From Anisodus tanguticus (taxonomy: Eukaryota > Streptophyta > Magnoliopsida > Solanales > Solanaceae): a DNA stretch of 64,000 nucleotides. Under the pieces are notes generated by a model. It ran no database searches. It was not told the DNA's origin and saw only the letters and a list, made by a program, of their open reading frames with translations. Shown here one piece after another: positions 23,285-34,156 of this stretch (the stretch's first letter is position 1; the number at the start of each line of letters is the position of its first letter). The stretch lies in NCBI GenBank assembly GCA_034509755.1, contig CM067546.1, positions 32,076,383-32,140,382 on the forward strand, in the 5' to 3' direction. A program made the translations under genes and the position numbers.

Positions 23285-23534
23285 TGCCTTTCTTCCACCA
23301 TGCATCAAAAGCTCATTTTTTGGGAAGTAGACAAGATATAAATGATCCCAGCCGACGATAACCCATTTCAAACAGGGGTTAAGAACTTAGAGGCTGTCTT
23401 ATATTCACCCTATGTGTCTCTCATAGATGTCGTGGAGCAATACGAAGAAGGATCTTGAGAATACTGCAATCTTACTCCATGAGGTTTTGAAATAAAATAA
23501 TTAGCCAAACCACGGCTTACCTTGGAATAATTAG

Positions 23535-25019
23535 ATGATTGAGGAGACCCAAATCATACGTGATCTATGGCATCGGCTGACTGCTCTAAGTTCTGAAGCA
23601 AGGATAGTTGAGGCATCACAGGTAGAGGACTACAACGGAGAACCAACACTGGCAGTCGATGACATTGAGTTGCCCATGGAACTTGAATCACCTATAAGAA
23701 GGTCTATGCCTAGTTTTGAATCTCAGAATCCCTTGAAAGATATCAACTTGGGTACTGAGAAAGTACCTCGGCTAACACGTATCAGTGGTTTACTGAAGGA
23801 GGATGATAAACAAAGTATAACAGCTCTTCTACTGCAGTATAAGGACTATTTCGCATGGAATTATCATGAGATGTATAGGTTGGCACGTACTTTGGTAGAG
23901 CATAGATTTCCAATTATGTAGGCTTCCACACCTCATAAACAACTGCCCAGAAGATATCACCCTCAGCTGATGCCTCAAATTAAAGCCGAGATTGAATGGA
24001 TGCTGAAGGCCGAGTTCATCAGAACGGCTAGGTATGCAGAATGGTTGGCAAATATTGTGTCAGTCAGAAAGAAGAATGGCAAGGTTCAGTTATGTATTGA
24101 TTACAGGAACCCAAATCTAGCCACTCCCAAATATGAATACGTCATTCCTATAGCCGATATGCTAGTCGATTTGGTAGCCGCTAACGGTGTGCTGACATTC
24201 ATGGGTGGATACTCCGGCTATAATTAGATTGCAGTAGCCAAGTAGGACATTCACAAAACTGACTTTAGGTGTCCAGGAGCCTTGGGTATTTACGAGTGGG
24301 TAGTTATATCGTTCGGTCTGAAGAATGCTGGTGCTACTTATCAGAGGGCAATGAACACCATTTTCCATGATTTGATCGGCAAGATTGTGGAGGTCTACAT
24401 TGATGATGTGATGATAAGGTCTAAGGACTTCAAATATCATTTAGCCGATCTGGAACAAGTACTAAAAAGAATGAGGATTCATAATCTTAAAATGAATCTA
24501 GCCAAGTACATGTTCGGAGTATCGACTGGCAACTTCCTTGGCTTTTTGGTACATAAGAAAGGTATTGAGATAGATCATACCAAAGCCCGAGCAGTAATAG
24601 AGTCTACACCACCCAGAACAATGAAAGAGTTACAAAGCATGTTAGGGAAGATCAACTTCCTAAGGCAGTTCATATCTAATTCAGCTGGCAAAATGAAGGC
24701 TTTCTCACATTTGCTTAGGTTTAAAGGGTCAGAAGAGCTAGTATGGAGCCTAGAACAACAAGAGGCATTTGACCAAATTAAAAAGGCCCTAGCAACTCCC
24801 CATGTGCTGGTACCTCCCATGCCATAGAAATCGTTGAAATTGTATATCTCAACTGCAGATTTGTCTATCGGCTGCCTGTTAGCACAGGATATCGATGATG
24901 GAACTGAAAGAGCAGTTTACTATCTTAGCCGAATGCTCAATGTAACTGAAACTAGATATAACCCTATAGAAAAGCTTTGTTTGTCCTTATTCTATGTTTG
25001 TACAAAACTTGAACTCTAG
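23535..25019 (+). pseudogene. Reverse transcriptase and partial RNase H of the gypsy element
   Basis: Pieces at 23535-23921, 23970-24227, 24282-24827 and 24834-25019 join in one direction. They carry the WNYHEM entry motif, AEWLANIVSVRKKNGKVQLCIDYR, the catalytic box VYIDDVMIRS, FLGFLVHKKGIE, LGKINFLRQFIS, then the RNase H start LYISTADLSIGCLLAQ and YYLSRMLNVTETRYNPIEKLCL. Stops at 24225, 24244 and 24827 interrupt it. The RNase H ends at KLEL (25019), well short of normal length, and the archaeal-type second RNase H usual in Tat elements is missing. Confidence 0.85.
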
Positions 25020-25078
25020 AGTATGATGAGCTGCCAGCCGAAGTGTTAGACATGGACCAGATCGACTCGTGAAAGCAA

Positions 25079-26328
25079 TTGTTAATAGGCTATTTAAAAG
25101 ATCCTTCCACTAGCAAGGACCTTAAGGTTAAGAGGAGAGCCTTGAAGCATGTGTTCATTGATGATAATCTTTATAAAAGGAGCGTAAATGGACTGCTACT
25201 CAAGTGCATTGATAAGACAGAGGCCTTAAGAGTCGTGAGAGAAGTTCATGAAGGAATCTGTCGATCACACAGAGCTGGGCCAACTATAAAGTGGTTGATT
25301 TATCGCCATGGATATTATTGGCCTACCATGACGGCCGATTACTTTCAATACGCAAAAGGTTGTGAAGAGTGTCAGAGATATGGACCAATCCAACAAGTAC
25401 TAGCCGAGTTGTTGCACCCGATCGTGAAGCCCTGGCCTTTCAGAGGATGGGCTATAGACCTCATCGGCAAGATTCACCCACAATCGGCTAAAGGACACAA
25501 TTTCATTATTGTGGCTACCGATTACTTCACTAAATAGGTAGAGGCACAGCCGATGAAGAGGGTTTATCAGATAGATGTCATTCAGTTTATCCAACACCAG
25601 ATAATATATAGATATGGTATTCCTAAGACGATTACAACTGATCAAAGGACGGTGTTCACTGGTTCTAAGGTGGCAGCCTTTGCCGAGAAGTTTGTGATCA
25701 AGATGATCATATCCTCGCCTTATTATGCAGATGCGAATGGACAAGCCGAGGCAGCTAACAAGCTTATGTGGACATAATTAATAAAAATATGGAGGATAGA
25801 CCGGCAGTATGGCATTTCACTTTGGATGAAGCTATTTGGGAAATCAGAAACTCTAAGTCTACAGCTATTGGGACAACACCTTATCAGCCCACCTACGACC
25901 AAGATGCAGTGTTGCCCTTGGAGATTAATGTTAAGTCATTACGGGTGGCCAAATAGAATTCTTTAATCTTAGAAGAATATCAGCAGGCCATGCTAATAGA
26001 GTTAGATCAGCTAGATGAAGATCGACTGATGGCCCTAGATAGAATCGAAGCCGATAAACAGAAAATGGCCAAACCATATAACAAACATGTTAAGCCTAAG
26101 AGGATCACCGAATGAGACTTGTTTTGGAAAACCGTGTTGTCGCTTGGAATGAAAGATCTTAAATTCGGCAAATGTTCAACAAATTGGGAAGGACCCTTCG
26201 TAGTAATCCAACAGATTGCTGGCAACACATATCGACTAATAAACATGCATGATGAAGTGTTTGATAGAAACGTAAACGAAAAATACTTAAAGAAGTACTA
26301 CCCTTTGACTTGGGGTATGCACGAGTAA
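25079..26328 (+). pseudogene. Integrase of the gypsy element
   Basis: The zinc domain reads HEGICRSHRAGPTIKWL...YWPTM...CEECQRY (H-x3-H and C-x2-C). The catalytic triad is still readable: Asp in WAIDLIGKIH, Asp in TTDQRTVFTG and Glu in ANGQAEAANK. The C-terminal part (GPFVVIQQIAGNTYRLINM) follows. The frame is broken by a TAG after YFTK (25537), a frameshift near 25770, and stops at 25954 and 26114. It starts directly after the truncated RNase H, so a deletion probably joined them. Confidence 0.85.
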
Positions 26329-26575
26329 ACAACAGTGACAGGCCGGTTGCCTGGCCGCACAGAAGAATATAATTCCCTTAGATTTGGGGAATACATGAAT
26401 GAATGATAGGTATAGACCGACGGTCTGGTCATAGTCACGTAAAAAGGTAGAAAAGTACTTCCCCATAATTTGGGGAAGGCAGGAGTAAACAATAGCCACA
26501 GACCGGCTGCTTGGTCACAAAAAAATAGACCCTTCAATTCTGGGTCAACAAAACTAGGAAGGCAAGTTGGTTGAC
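26301..26575 (+). repeat. 3' tandem repeats of the gypsy element (about 3.5 units, 69-86 bp)
   Basis: Units begin at about 26301, 26375, 26461 and 26530, each with a CCCTT..TTGGGG-like box, then 'agtaaacaa.ag.cacagaccgg..gcctggtcac' and an A-rich spacer. Unit lengths vary and similarity is moderate. Hypervariable tandem repeats between pol and the 3' LTR are a known feature of Tat-lineage elements. Confidence 0.7.
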
Positions 26576-29037
26576 ATGTCACCAGCTAAAGGTTGCGCTA
26601 CATCATCAGTCACAGGGGTCTCAAGAATAGCCGAATCTATCGCTGCTTGGTCGCCCTGGATAGCCGCAGTCTCTTTCTCATCCTCAGCCGCACCAACGGC
26701 TACTGCATCATTTGTTCCTACTTCTTCAGGAAACCCTCTTTTCCGCATCTAACAAAGGCTCAGCCACCACCACTGATGGGATTTCGGTAAAAACTTGAGT
26801 GTCGGCTGCTAGAATGTCTGTTGGTTGCCGTTCGGCTTCTGACAATACCTCTTGAGTAACAGAAGTAGCGAGAGCTTCAAATTGCAAGTCTATGATATCG
26901 GCTGACAATTGAGCAACAGAGTCAACTGGCAAATGAGTAGTCATAACTGAAGAATGAGTTCCCTCAGAGACCACTTCGAGAAAACTGGCAGGGAGTATTG
27001 GTGTTGCTTGAGAAAGTCTATTTTTCTACACATTCCACTCATTCACCAGTTGGGCCAGCCGCTCACTGCCCGCTTTCTGATCCAATTCCCAAACCACCTG
27101 TTGATTACCAAGTTCCCGAATCCTATTATCCAAATGAATGCCCTGCCGAAATAAAGAAGAGTGAGAAGTATCTTGGGCCTTAATAGTTGACTCCAAGGCA
27201 CCTATAGATTGAGTAATAGCATGTATCTCCACATGGATCCTCTCCAGATTGGCTCATAGCTTTGACAGCTGCTCTTGCAAGTCATTCATTCGGCTGACAT
27301 TCTGTTGCCTTTCTGCATTCACCTCATTGAAAGAAGTCTAAATATGGCGCTTATCTTACCAAAGAGACCCCAATTATTGCAGAGCAGCGACCGCCTCATC
27401 ATAACTATCTTTGGTTGTTTTGTATAAGCAAATAAGTCATTTAGAGCCAAGGCCATGTCATTATAGGTAGTTGTCAAAATTGGAGAATCCTTTGTTTCTT
27501 TTGACAATCTGAACAGAGAAGCTCTCAAAGCGTGAAACTCTTCTTTGTTGGTCGGAATCCCCTTGTAAAGAGACTCCTCAACTCGCTTTCGATGGTGCAG
27601 GTGTAATATTAACTGATCGAAAATATTACAGAAGCATGTCTTCAGGGACGATCACGACTAGCACTTCTGAGTCATCAGCCAGATTAGTTTCAGTTGGGGG
27701 ATTATCTTCAGTCATCTCATGTACAAAAAGGACATGTTCAAAATAGAGGCAATGGTTTAGAAATAATGAAGGACCAAGCATAAGAGAAATGATATACCTC
27801 TACGGCTGCATCAATATAAAAATCTTCGACTACCTCGACAGATGAAATTTTAGCCTTGGGGACAGCCGATAATGGATCCTGCGGATGCGTGGGAGCATGA
27901 GCCGAGGAGGACGATCCAATATAAAGAGAGGCACCGAACACTGTCTGCAACTGTCTGCATTTTATGAGTTGTGGTCCCTAAAGGGCAAACAGAAAACATG
28001 AATACTGAAAGATAGCCAATACGGAGGTATTTAAGCTAGACAAGGGATATACCTCAATTTCCTCCTCTTCCTCGGCTGAAACAGGAACTTTGGTTTTATG
28101 GGGGCCTTCCTCACTACGATCTCGGATGACAACCCCTCCACTTCTTCTGGGTTGCTTGGGAATAAATTTCCTGGGTGACGGGGATTCGTTGTTGGAAGTG
28201 GTCTCCAAATCGACATACGCTGGGGGTATTGAGTTGCTGAAAGACTCATGAAAGATGTTAGCCGAAAATTCAAAAGAATAATCTGGACAACACATAGGTA
28301 GAAAACAGTTTACCTTTCCTCTTCGTATGCCGCAATCTGACGGAAGATCTTGAGGTAGCAGGCCTAGCCGATCTAAAAAGAGAAGATTTCATAGGGGCCT
28401 CTTTCATCAGCGGTTTAAGGGTTTCTTGGGTCTTCTTTTTCTTTGACAAGACCAGCCAATCACAGTAGACATCTAGAGGAGACTGGAAAAATTTCTCATT
28501 GGCCGTATTCCACCAATCATCAAAAGCAATAGTAGTATTTGCTCTTAGGGGAAACGACTGCCAGTCAAATAGGGCGAACCTATCAAGATTGTGATGGGCT
28601 ATTTTCCTTGCCTGTTTTCATCAAGGATGCAGCGTTGGGTTGAACTAACAATACTGCGGTGAGGCCATGGTACGTGCTGAGTGAGACCGAATTGCCTTGC
28701 CATAAAATTTGGCCTATAGGGCTCTGTGGTCAACTTATTATTCCTAGAAGTGGGCTTCAAGCCACCCAATAGATCTCTAGACGTAAGAATACACCCCCAT
28801 GTGAGGGTCATAGTTCTCCGCTGGGAGAATGTAAGGTCATCATCAGCTACTTGACGGACCCAATTGGGGGTGGCCCATCTTTCAAGAACCGATTGCCAAT
28901 ATGTATAATGGTCTCGAGACAGACCATGCAGGGTAGAGACTGCAGTAAAAACATCCTGGGACACTAAGGCTCTTTTTTGAAAAGTATCGGCTAGCACCGA
29001 CTGATTTAAAGGAAAACGACGGTCATCAAAACCATCA
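26554..29037 (-). pseudogene. Antisense plant-mobile-domain gene of the gypsy element
   Basis: On the strand opposite to gag-pol a protein can be followed from 28997 downward. Its first part has LSRDHYTYWQSVLERWATP and YRPNFMARQFGLTQHVPWP, then FDDWWNTANEKFFQSPLDVY. This is the pattern of the plant mobile domain. It then enters a basic Ser/Pro-rich part, acidic repeats and coiled-coil-like helices (27232-27026). Good splice signals suggest short introns at 28237-28313 (77 nt) and 27978-28052 (75 nt), with a further donor near 27797. The N-terminus is lost at the junction with copia E. Stops or further introns interrupt the lower part. Tat elements are known to carry antisense ORFs here; splicing is my inference. 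Confidence 0.65.
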
Positions 29038-29038
29038 C

Positions 29039-30100
29039 ATGAGGTGTGATAGTAGGGGAGATCTTTATCCTATCATGCCATGTTCCGGTCTATCGAGTCA
29101 AGCCTTGTCGTCAACGTTTGCAGCCCTTGCTCCTTCCTTGTGGAATGCTCGTCTAGGTCATCCGGTATCGTCTATTGTGTCTTCCTTAGAGAAAAACATT
29201 TTTATTTCTTGTAAGGGTGAGCGTCGCACTCCGAATTGTCAATCTTGTTCTGTAGGAAAAAATGTTAAGTTGCCATTTGTAGACTTTACCTCTCATACTT
29301 TAATGTCATTTGATATTATTCATAGCGACTTATGGACGTCTCATGTTCTTAGTTCTTTGGGTCATCAGTATGATGTTCTTTTTTGGATGATTATTCTAAA
29401 TTTTTATGGACTTTTCCGATAGCGAAAAAATCTGAAGTTTTTTCCATCTTCTTAAAATTTAGAGCATTCATTAGAACTCAATTCGAATGGAAAATAAAAA
29501 AATATTCAATGTGATAATGGCAAAGAATATGACAATGGGGTGTTTCGGGAATTTTGTACTAATAATGGGATCAATTTTCATTTTTCTTGTCCTCATACGT
29601 CTTTACAAAATGGGAAAGCCGAACGCAAAATTCGTACCATTAATAACATTGTCCGCACTTTATTCATTCATGCTTCCGTACCCCCGTCTTTTTGGCATTA
29701 TGCTCTACAAATGGTTACATATCTCCTTAACATAATTTCTTCCAAAGGTTTGACATATTCTTCCCCCCTTCAAATTTTATATAATAAGACTCCGTCGTAT
29801 TCACATCTTAGGGTCTTTGGGTGTTTGTGTTATCCGTTATTCCCGTCCACCATAATTAACAAACTTCAGGCCCGGTCTACTCCGTGTGTGTTTTTGGGTT
29901 TTCTGTCTAATCATCGTGGTTACAAATGCTTTGATTTATCCTCTAATAAAATCATCATTAGTCGCCATGTCATTTTTTATGAATCCCAATTTCTGTTTGA
30001 TAAGGTGAGTAATCCCGTGCCTAGTTCGTATAATTTTTTGGATGATGGTATATGCCTGTATATTATTCACCATTTTTCGGACATATCCCGCACCTAAAAT
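29039..30100 (+). pseudogene. Integrase of copia element E
   Basis: The zinc domain is WNARLGHP...CQSCSVGK. The core starts with FDIIHSDLWTS (first catalytic Asp). The second Asp lies in a CDNGKEY-like motif at about 29510, and the third residue, Glu, in NGKAERKIRTINNIVRTL. The C-terminal block LGFLSNHRGYKCFDLSSNKI follows. Frames change near 29390 and 29500, where a base has been gained or lost. The long piece 29540-30097 is otherwise open. All three catalytic residues remain. Confidence 0.8.
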
Positions 30101-31936
30101 TCTCCAACGAGCCCACTGCCCACTGGTCCCACTGGTCCGTCACAAGCAACGATTCCCAGTATAGTCACTGGGCCGCCAGCAATTGGGCCGGTCCGCCCAG
30201 TCTCGGAACCGGTCCGGTTCTCGCTTCGGTTTACCGTGTTGGGCCAGCAAGCCCACTGCCTGCTGGCCAGTCCGTCTCGACTTCCCAAAATCCACTCAAT
30301 TTTTCACCGAGTCATAGACCGGTCACTCATAGTCAACGGGGTATTTTTAAACCAAAAAGGCATTTTAATTTAAATTCTAATATTCTTAAATCACCCTTAA
30401 CCCGTAATCCTGTGTCTTCCTTGAATTACCCGAATTGGAAAATTGCTATGACCGATGAATATAATGCTCTTATGGATAATAAGACGTGGGAGTTGGTGCA
30501 CCGTCCATTTGGTATTAATATTATTAGGTCTATGTGGATTTTTGCTCATAAAGACAATTCAGACAGTTCGTTTGCAAGACATAAGGCTCGGCTTGTTGGG
30601 ATGGTAAAACTCAGCAGGTTGGTGTGGATTGTGGGGAGACGTTTAGTCAGGTGGTCAAGACGGCTACCATTCGCACTGTACTCAGCCTGGCTCTTTCGAA
30701 AGCATGGCCTATCCATCAGTTAGATGTAAATAATGATTTCTTACATGGTGATCTCAAGGAAACAGTGTATATGCATCAGCCCTTGGGGTTTAGGGACCCC
30801 AAATATCCTAATCATGTATGTTTGTTAAAGAAGTCGTTATATGGGCTTAAGCAGTCTCTGCGGGCCTGGTATAAGAGGTTTGCCGACTATGTTTCGACTA
30901 TTGGGTTCACTCACAGCAGGTCGGATAATTCTTTGTTCATATATCGTCGTGGGTCGTCCTTGGCTTATATACTTTTATATATGGATGATATTATCTTCAC
31001 TGCCTCTCCCGATGCATTACGCATGTCTATCATGCCAATGCTCAGTTCTGAGTTTGCTATGAAAGACTTGGGACCTTTGAGTTATTTTTTGGGGATTGCT
31101 GTCACTCGTCATGCATGTGGGTTATTCTTATCTCAACGGAAGTATGCAGCTGAGATCATTGAGAGGGCTGGGATGTCATCCTGTAAGTCCACTTCCACTC
31201 CCATTGATACTAAGCCCCAGCTTAGTGTTGCGGCCGATGCACCATACAAGGATCCAACCCGATATCGCAGTCTTGCAGGGGCCCTTCAGTATCTTACATT
31301 CACGAGATCAGATATTACGTATGTTGTACAACAGGTGTGTTTGTTTATGGATGATCCCAGAGTTGAGCACATGAATGCGCTCAAACGCATCATTCGGTAT
31401 ATTCAGGGTACACTTGACTATGGCTTGCATTTATATCCTTCTTCGACGTTAGCACTTGTCTCATATACGGATGCTGATTGGGGTGACTGTCCGGACACCG
31501 GACGGTCTACGTCTGGCTATTGTATATTTCTTGGTAATAACTTGGTCTCATGGTCTGCGAAGCGTCAGTCGACTTTATCCCGTTCCAGTGCAGAGGCCGA
31601 GTATCAAGGGGCAACTAATGTGGTCTCTGAATCATGTTGGTTACGTAATTTGCTGTTAGAGCTTTAGTGTCCTATTCAGAAAGTGACTTTGGTTTATTGT
31701 GATACTGTTAGTGCCATCTACCTTTCTGGTAATCCGGTTCAGCACCAGCGCACTAAACATATATAGATGGACATTCACTTTGTTCGCCAAAAGGTTGCTC
31801 GTGGTCAGGTACGCGTCTGCCATTTCCCTTCTAGGTATCAAATTGCAGACATATTTACAAAGGGTCTTCCCTCGGTCCTTTTTGAAGATTTTAGGGACAG
31901 TCTTAGCGTTCGAAGACCGCCCGCTATGACTGCGGG
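30101..31936 (+). pseudogene. RT and RNase H of copia element E
   Basis: After a Pro/Ser-rich linker (30101-30400), RT begins at NYPNWKIAMTDEYNALMDNKTWEL and shifts frame near 30610. The 347-codon piece 30624-31667 holds the catalytic Asp in HQLDVNNDFLHGDLKE, LYGLKQSLRAWY, the catalytic box YMDDIIFTAS, and RNase H motifs YTDADWGDCPDTGRSTSGY and SRSSAEAEYQ. A TAG at 31665 interrupts RNase H, which continues through YCDTVSAIYLSGNPVQHQRTKH and ADIFTKGLPS to about 31936. Two lesions therefore separate it from an open pol. Confidence 0.85.
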
Positions 31937-31939
31937 GGT

Positions 31940-32191
31940 TGTTAAATATACATATGATATACAATATATCATATGTATATTTCTGATTTTGTATATTAGT
32001 TTAGGTAGTATTTGAGTGTAATTAGTATTGTATACTTACCATAATTGTATTACCATAATTGTATAGTTAGTGTCCAAGTAGAATAAGGTTTTAGGAGTAG
32101 AATAGAAATATGATTCTCCTATTATTGAAATATGTAAATTGTATATATACTTTTTCAATTAATGAAAATAATTAAGGGATTATTTCTTTCA
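31940..32191 (+). repeat. 3' LTR of element E (252 bp) with 18-bp palindrome
   Basis: It starts TGTTAAATATAC after a GCGGGGG purine tract and ends in TTTCTTTCA, as in element D. A perfect inverted repeat occupies 31944-31961 (AAATATACATATGATATA) and 31965-31982, with a 3-base loop. The last 200 bp are clearly the same family as the LTRs at 42915-43217 and 47709-49090. Confidence 0.85.
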
Positions 32192-32260
32192 GTAAGGTCT
32201 ACGTACACTCTACCCTCGCCAGACCCCACGTTGTGGAACTGTACTGGATATGTTGTTGTA
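32192..32260 (+). repeat. SINE 3' end fragment (TS/SolS-like)
   Basis: The sequence 'gtaaggtctacgtacactct..ccagaccccac.ttgtgg' ending in 'tgttgttgta' is the classic 3' body of Solanaceae TS-type SINEs. A matching copy is at 54312-54395. It starts exactly at the LTR end of element E, so E had inserted into it. The 5' part is gone with E's missing 5' end. Confidence 0.75.
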
Positions 32261-32376
32261 AAAAAAACCAGTAGGTGTCTTGAAGTATTGCTACCGTTAC
32301 TTAGATTACTTTGGTGAAAACAACACCAAAGTTTTTTAGTTTTACTTGAATTAAGTGAGCGTGAAATGAATGGGAG

Positions 32377-32577
32377 GACAAATATCAATTATTGGAATAC
32401 ATACATACAATAAAATAAAATAATGTTTTCTTTTCTATAATATTAAAATTAAAAGATGGTTGCAGTTATTTGTCAGACAAATATCAATTATTGGAAAACA
32501 AATACTTATACAATAAAATAAAATAAAAAATTTATTTTCTATAATACAAAAATGAAATGATGGTTGCATTATTTGTG
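32377..32577. repeat. Tandem duplication of about 99 bp
   Basis: A unit beginning 'gacaaatatcaattattgga' and ending 'gatggttgca..atttgt' occurs at 32377-32475 and 32476-32577. A third start is visible at 32578. It is AT-rich and non-coding. Confidence 0.8.
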
Positions 32578-32878
32578 AGACAAACCATTCTTTATCATGA
32601 ATTTGCATATGCTCTTTTTGTTGGTTAGTAGATTAAAAATTAATCAGATCAAAGCAGGAGGGGAAATAGCTGGCCTTCACATGGAATTATAATGACAGTT
32701 GGAGTATTATGCACTCCCCCCTCCCCCGTAGGCTATAGCACCTCAGCTATTTTAAAAATATTTAGAGCTATTAAAATGGTTTAATGCGCACTATATTTTT
32801 TTCAAAAATGGAAAAGATGTCGTGTACAAATGACTTTGTCGTGTCTACTTTGGGTAATATGATTGGGATATATTATAT

Positions 32879-33131
32879 ATTCCATCCGTTCAGCTTTTAA
32901 TTATTTATTATACTAAAAATAGATATTTATTTTACTTGTTCAGTTTGAAAAATCAAGAGATAATTTATCATTTTATACATATTTTATCCTATTATTAAAT
33001 ACTAAATTATTTCCAATTTATTTTCCAATGAGTTAGATTACTTATAATAACTAGGAGTGATATAGTAAAATTATTATTTTATTTATTGTTTCGTAAGGGG
33101 TTTGTCAAGTCAAGCATGGACGGAAAGAGTA
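32879..33131. mobile_element. Probable Stowaway-like MITE
   Basis: The left end 'ttccatccgttcagctt' and the right end read backwards ('ctctttccgtccatgctt') form weak terminal inverted repeats around an AT-rich 250-bp interior. The target duplication is unclear. Confidence 0.45.
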
Positions 33132-33867
33132 GAATGTTGGGTGTAAGGTGTAAGTCAGGTAAGTTTTGGGCGTGACACTCTCTTATGTGCCTTAGAGCTT
33201 AAAATTACAATTTCTTTATGCTATATATGTATTCCCTTTATTTTAACTCATGTGGCATAATTTGATTGAAATGTGAAGAAAAAAATAACTTTTGAAATTT
33301 ATAATTTTAAATATGTCATGAGATTTTTGTCGCTATAAAAAATATGACATTAAGGATAAAATGAAATCAAATATAGTTAGTCTTTGTGAAATGAACTAAT
33401 AGAAAAATAGTAGTATCACATAAAATAAAATAAAAAATATATAAATATAGTAAAATTTACCTGACTATCAATCTTCACACTGGAATAAATAATTTGTATA
33501 ATATACCTGTTAACTGTTTCACTTTCCAAGAATCTCTAATTTTCTTTTTTTACAATTGGAATCTGGGAACACGTTTTATCTATGTTCGACAGACACATTT
33601 TGAAAATGAAACTCTGTTTTTTTATTTTTCTGGGGGGACCTTAAAAGGTTGGTACATTAAAATAGAGAGCAAAAATGTCGTCCACTGGCATTTAGGTGGA
33701 GATAAGATTGGATTACAAGATCTAGATTCCATTTTGCTTGTCATCATTTTGAACAAACAAGAAATGGCTGACATTGGTCCTCAGGCATAGTTGGATAGAA
33801 AATGAGGAAATTTAAAATTCAGTTGGAGGCCTACAGCGTGAGTTTGAATTCTGATAGAAATAAATTG
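33132..33867. other. Gene-free AT-rich stretch
   Basis: A 98-codon open frame at 33494-33790 has no recognisable domain. A possible MITE edge occurs near 33230 ('ttccctttattttaactcatgtggc'). Nothing else is supported. Confidence 0.35.
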
Positions 33868-34156
33868 CTCTCTTTTGGGGTAGGACCTTGTAGTGATATT
33901 AGTTGCTCTGTTCTCAAACTCTGATCATACAGACACATCCCGCGATTTACTGGTAGTAGTGCTAAGGGACCGGGAATACTATCTCCAGGAATAGTCTGAC
34001 GTAAGCTCCTAATTTTCTCTCTTTTGGGGTAGGACCTTGTAGGTGATATCAGTTGCTTTGTTTTCAAATTCTGGTCATGCAGACACATTCCACGATTTAC
34101 TGGTAGTAGTGCTGAGAGACCGGGATTACTATCTTCAGGAATAGTCTGGCGTAAGC
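33868..34156. repeat. Tandem duplication, two copies with 149-bp period
   Basis: The unit starting 'ctctcttttggggtaggacc' occurs at 33868-34016 and 34017-34156, with roughly a dozen differences. Both copies stay open on the minus strand over most of their length (a frame at 33831-34088), so the unit may come from a coding exon, but I do not recognise the peptide. Confidence 0.85.

Larger units (their letters stand above)
18840..29038 (+). mobile_element. Ty3/gypsy element of Tat/Retand type, 3'-truncated
   Basis: In order: a 5' LTR, a primer-binding site near 19580, gag, protease, RT, RNase H, integrase, 3' tandem repeats, and an antisense gene with a plant mobile domain. RNase H and INT follow RT in gypsy order. 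An antisense extra ORF after pol is known from Tat-lineage elements. The element ends abruptly at about 29038 against copia element E, losing its 3' LTR. It lacks most of the RNase H / second RNase H region (about 25020-25078) and has stops throughout, so it is not autonomous. Confidence 0.8.
29039..32191 (+). mobile_element. Ty1/copia element E, 5'-truncated
   Basis: Homology with element D (42915-49090) begins at 29039 in the pre-integrase region (MRCDSRGDLYP in both) and runs to the end of the 3' LTR. The 5' LTR, gag and protease are missing, replaced by the gypsy element. The 3' LTR end at 32191 abuts a SINE, so E originally landed in a SINE. Confidence 0.85.

Noticed and set aside
30094..30288. 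Minus-strand open frame in the linker of element E
   Set aside because: It is the reverse of a Pro/Gly/Ser-rich linker, which tends to be open on both strands.
33494..33790. 98-codon open frame upstream of the P450
   Set aside because: No domain, no promoter-like context, and composition like the surrounding AT-rich DNA.
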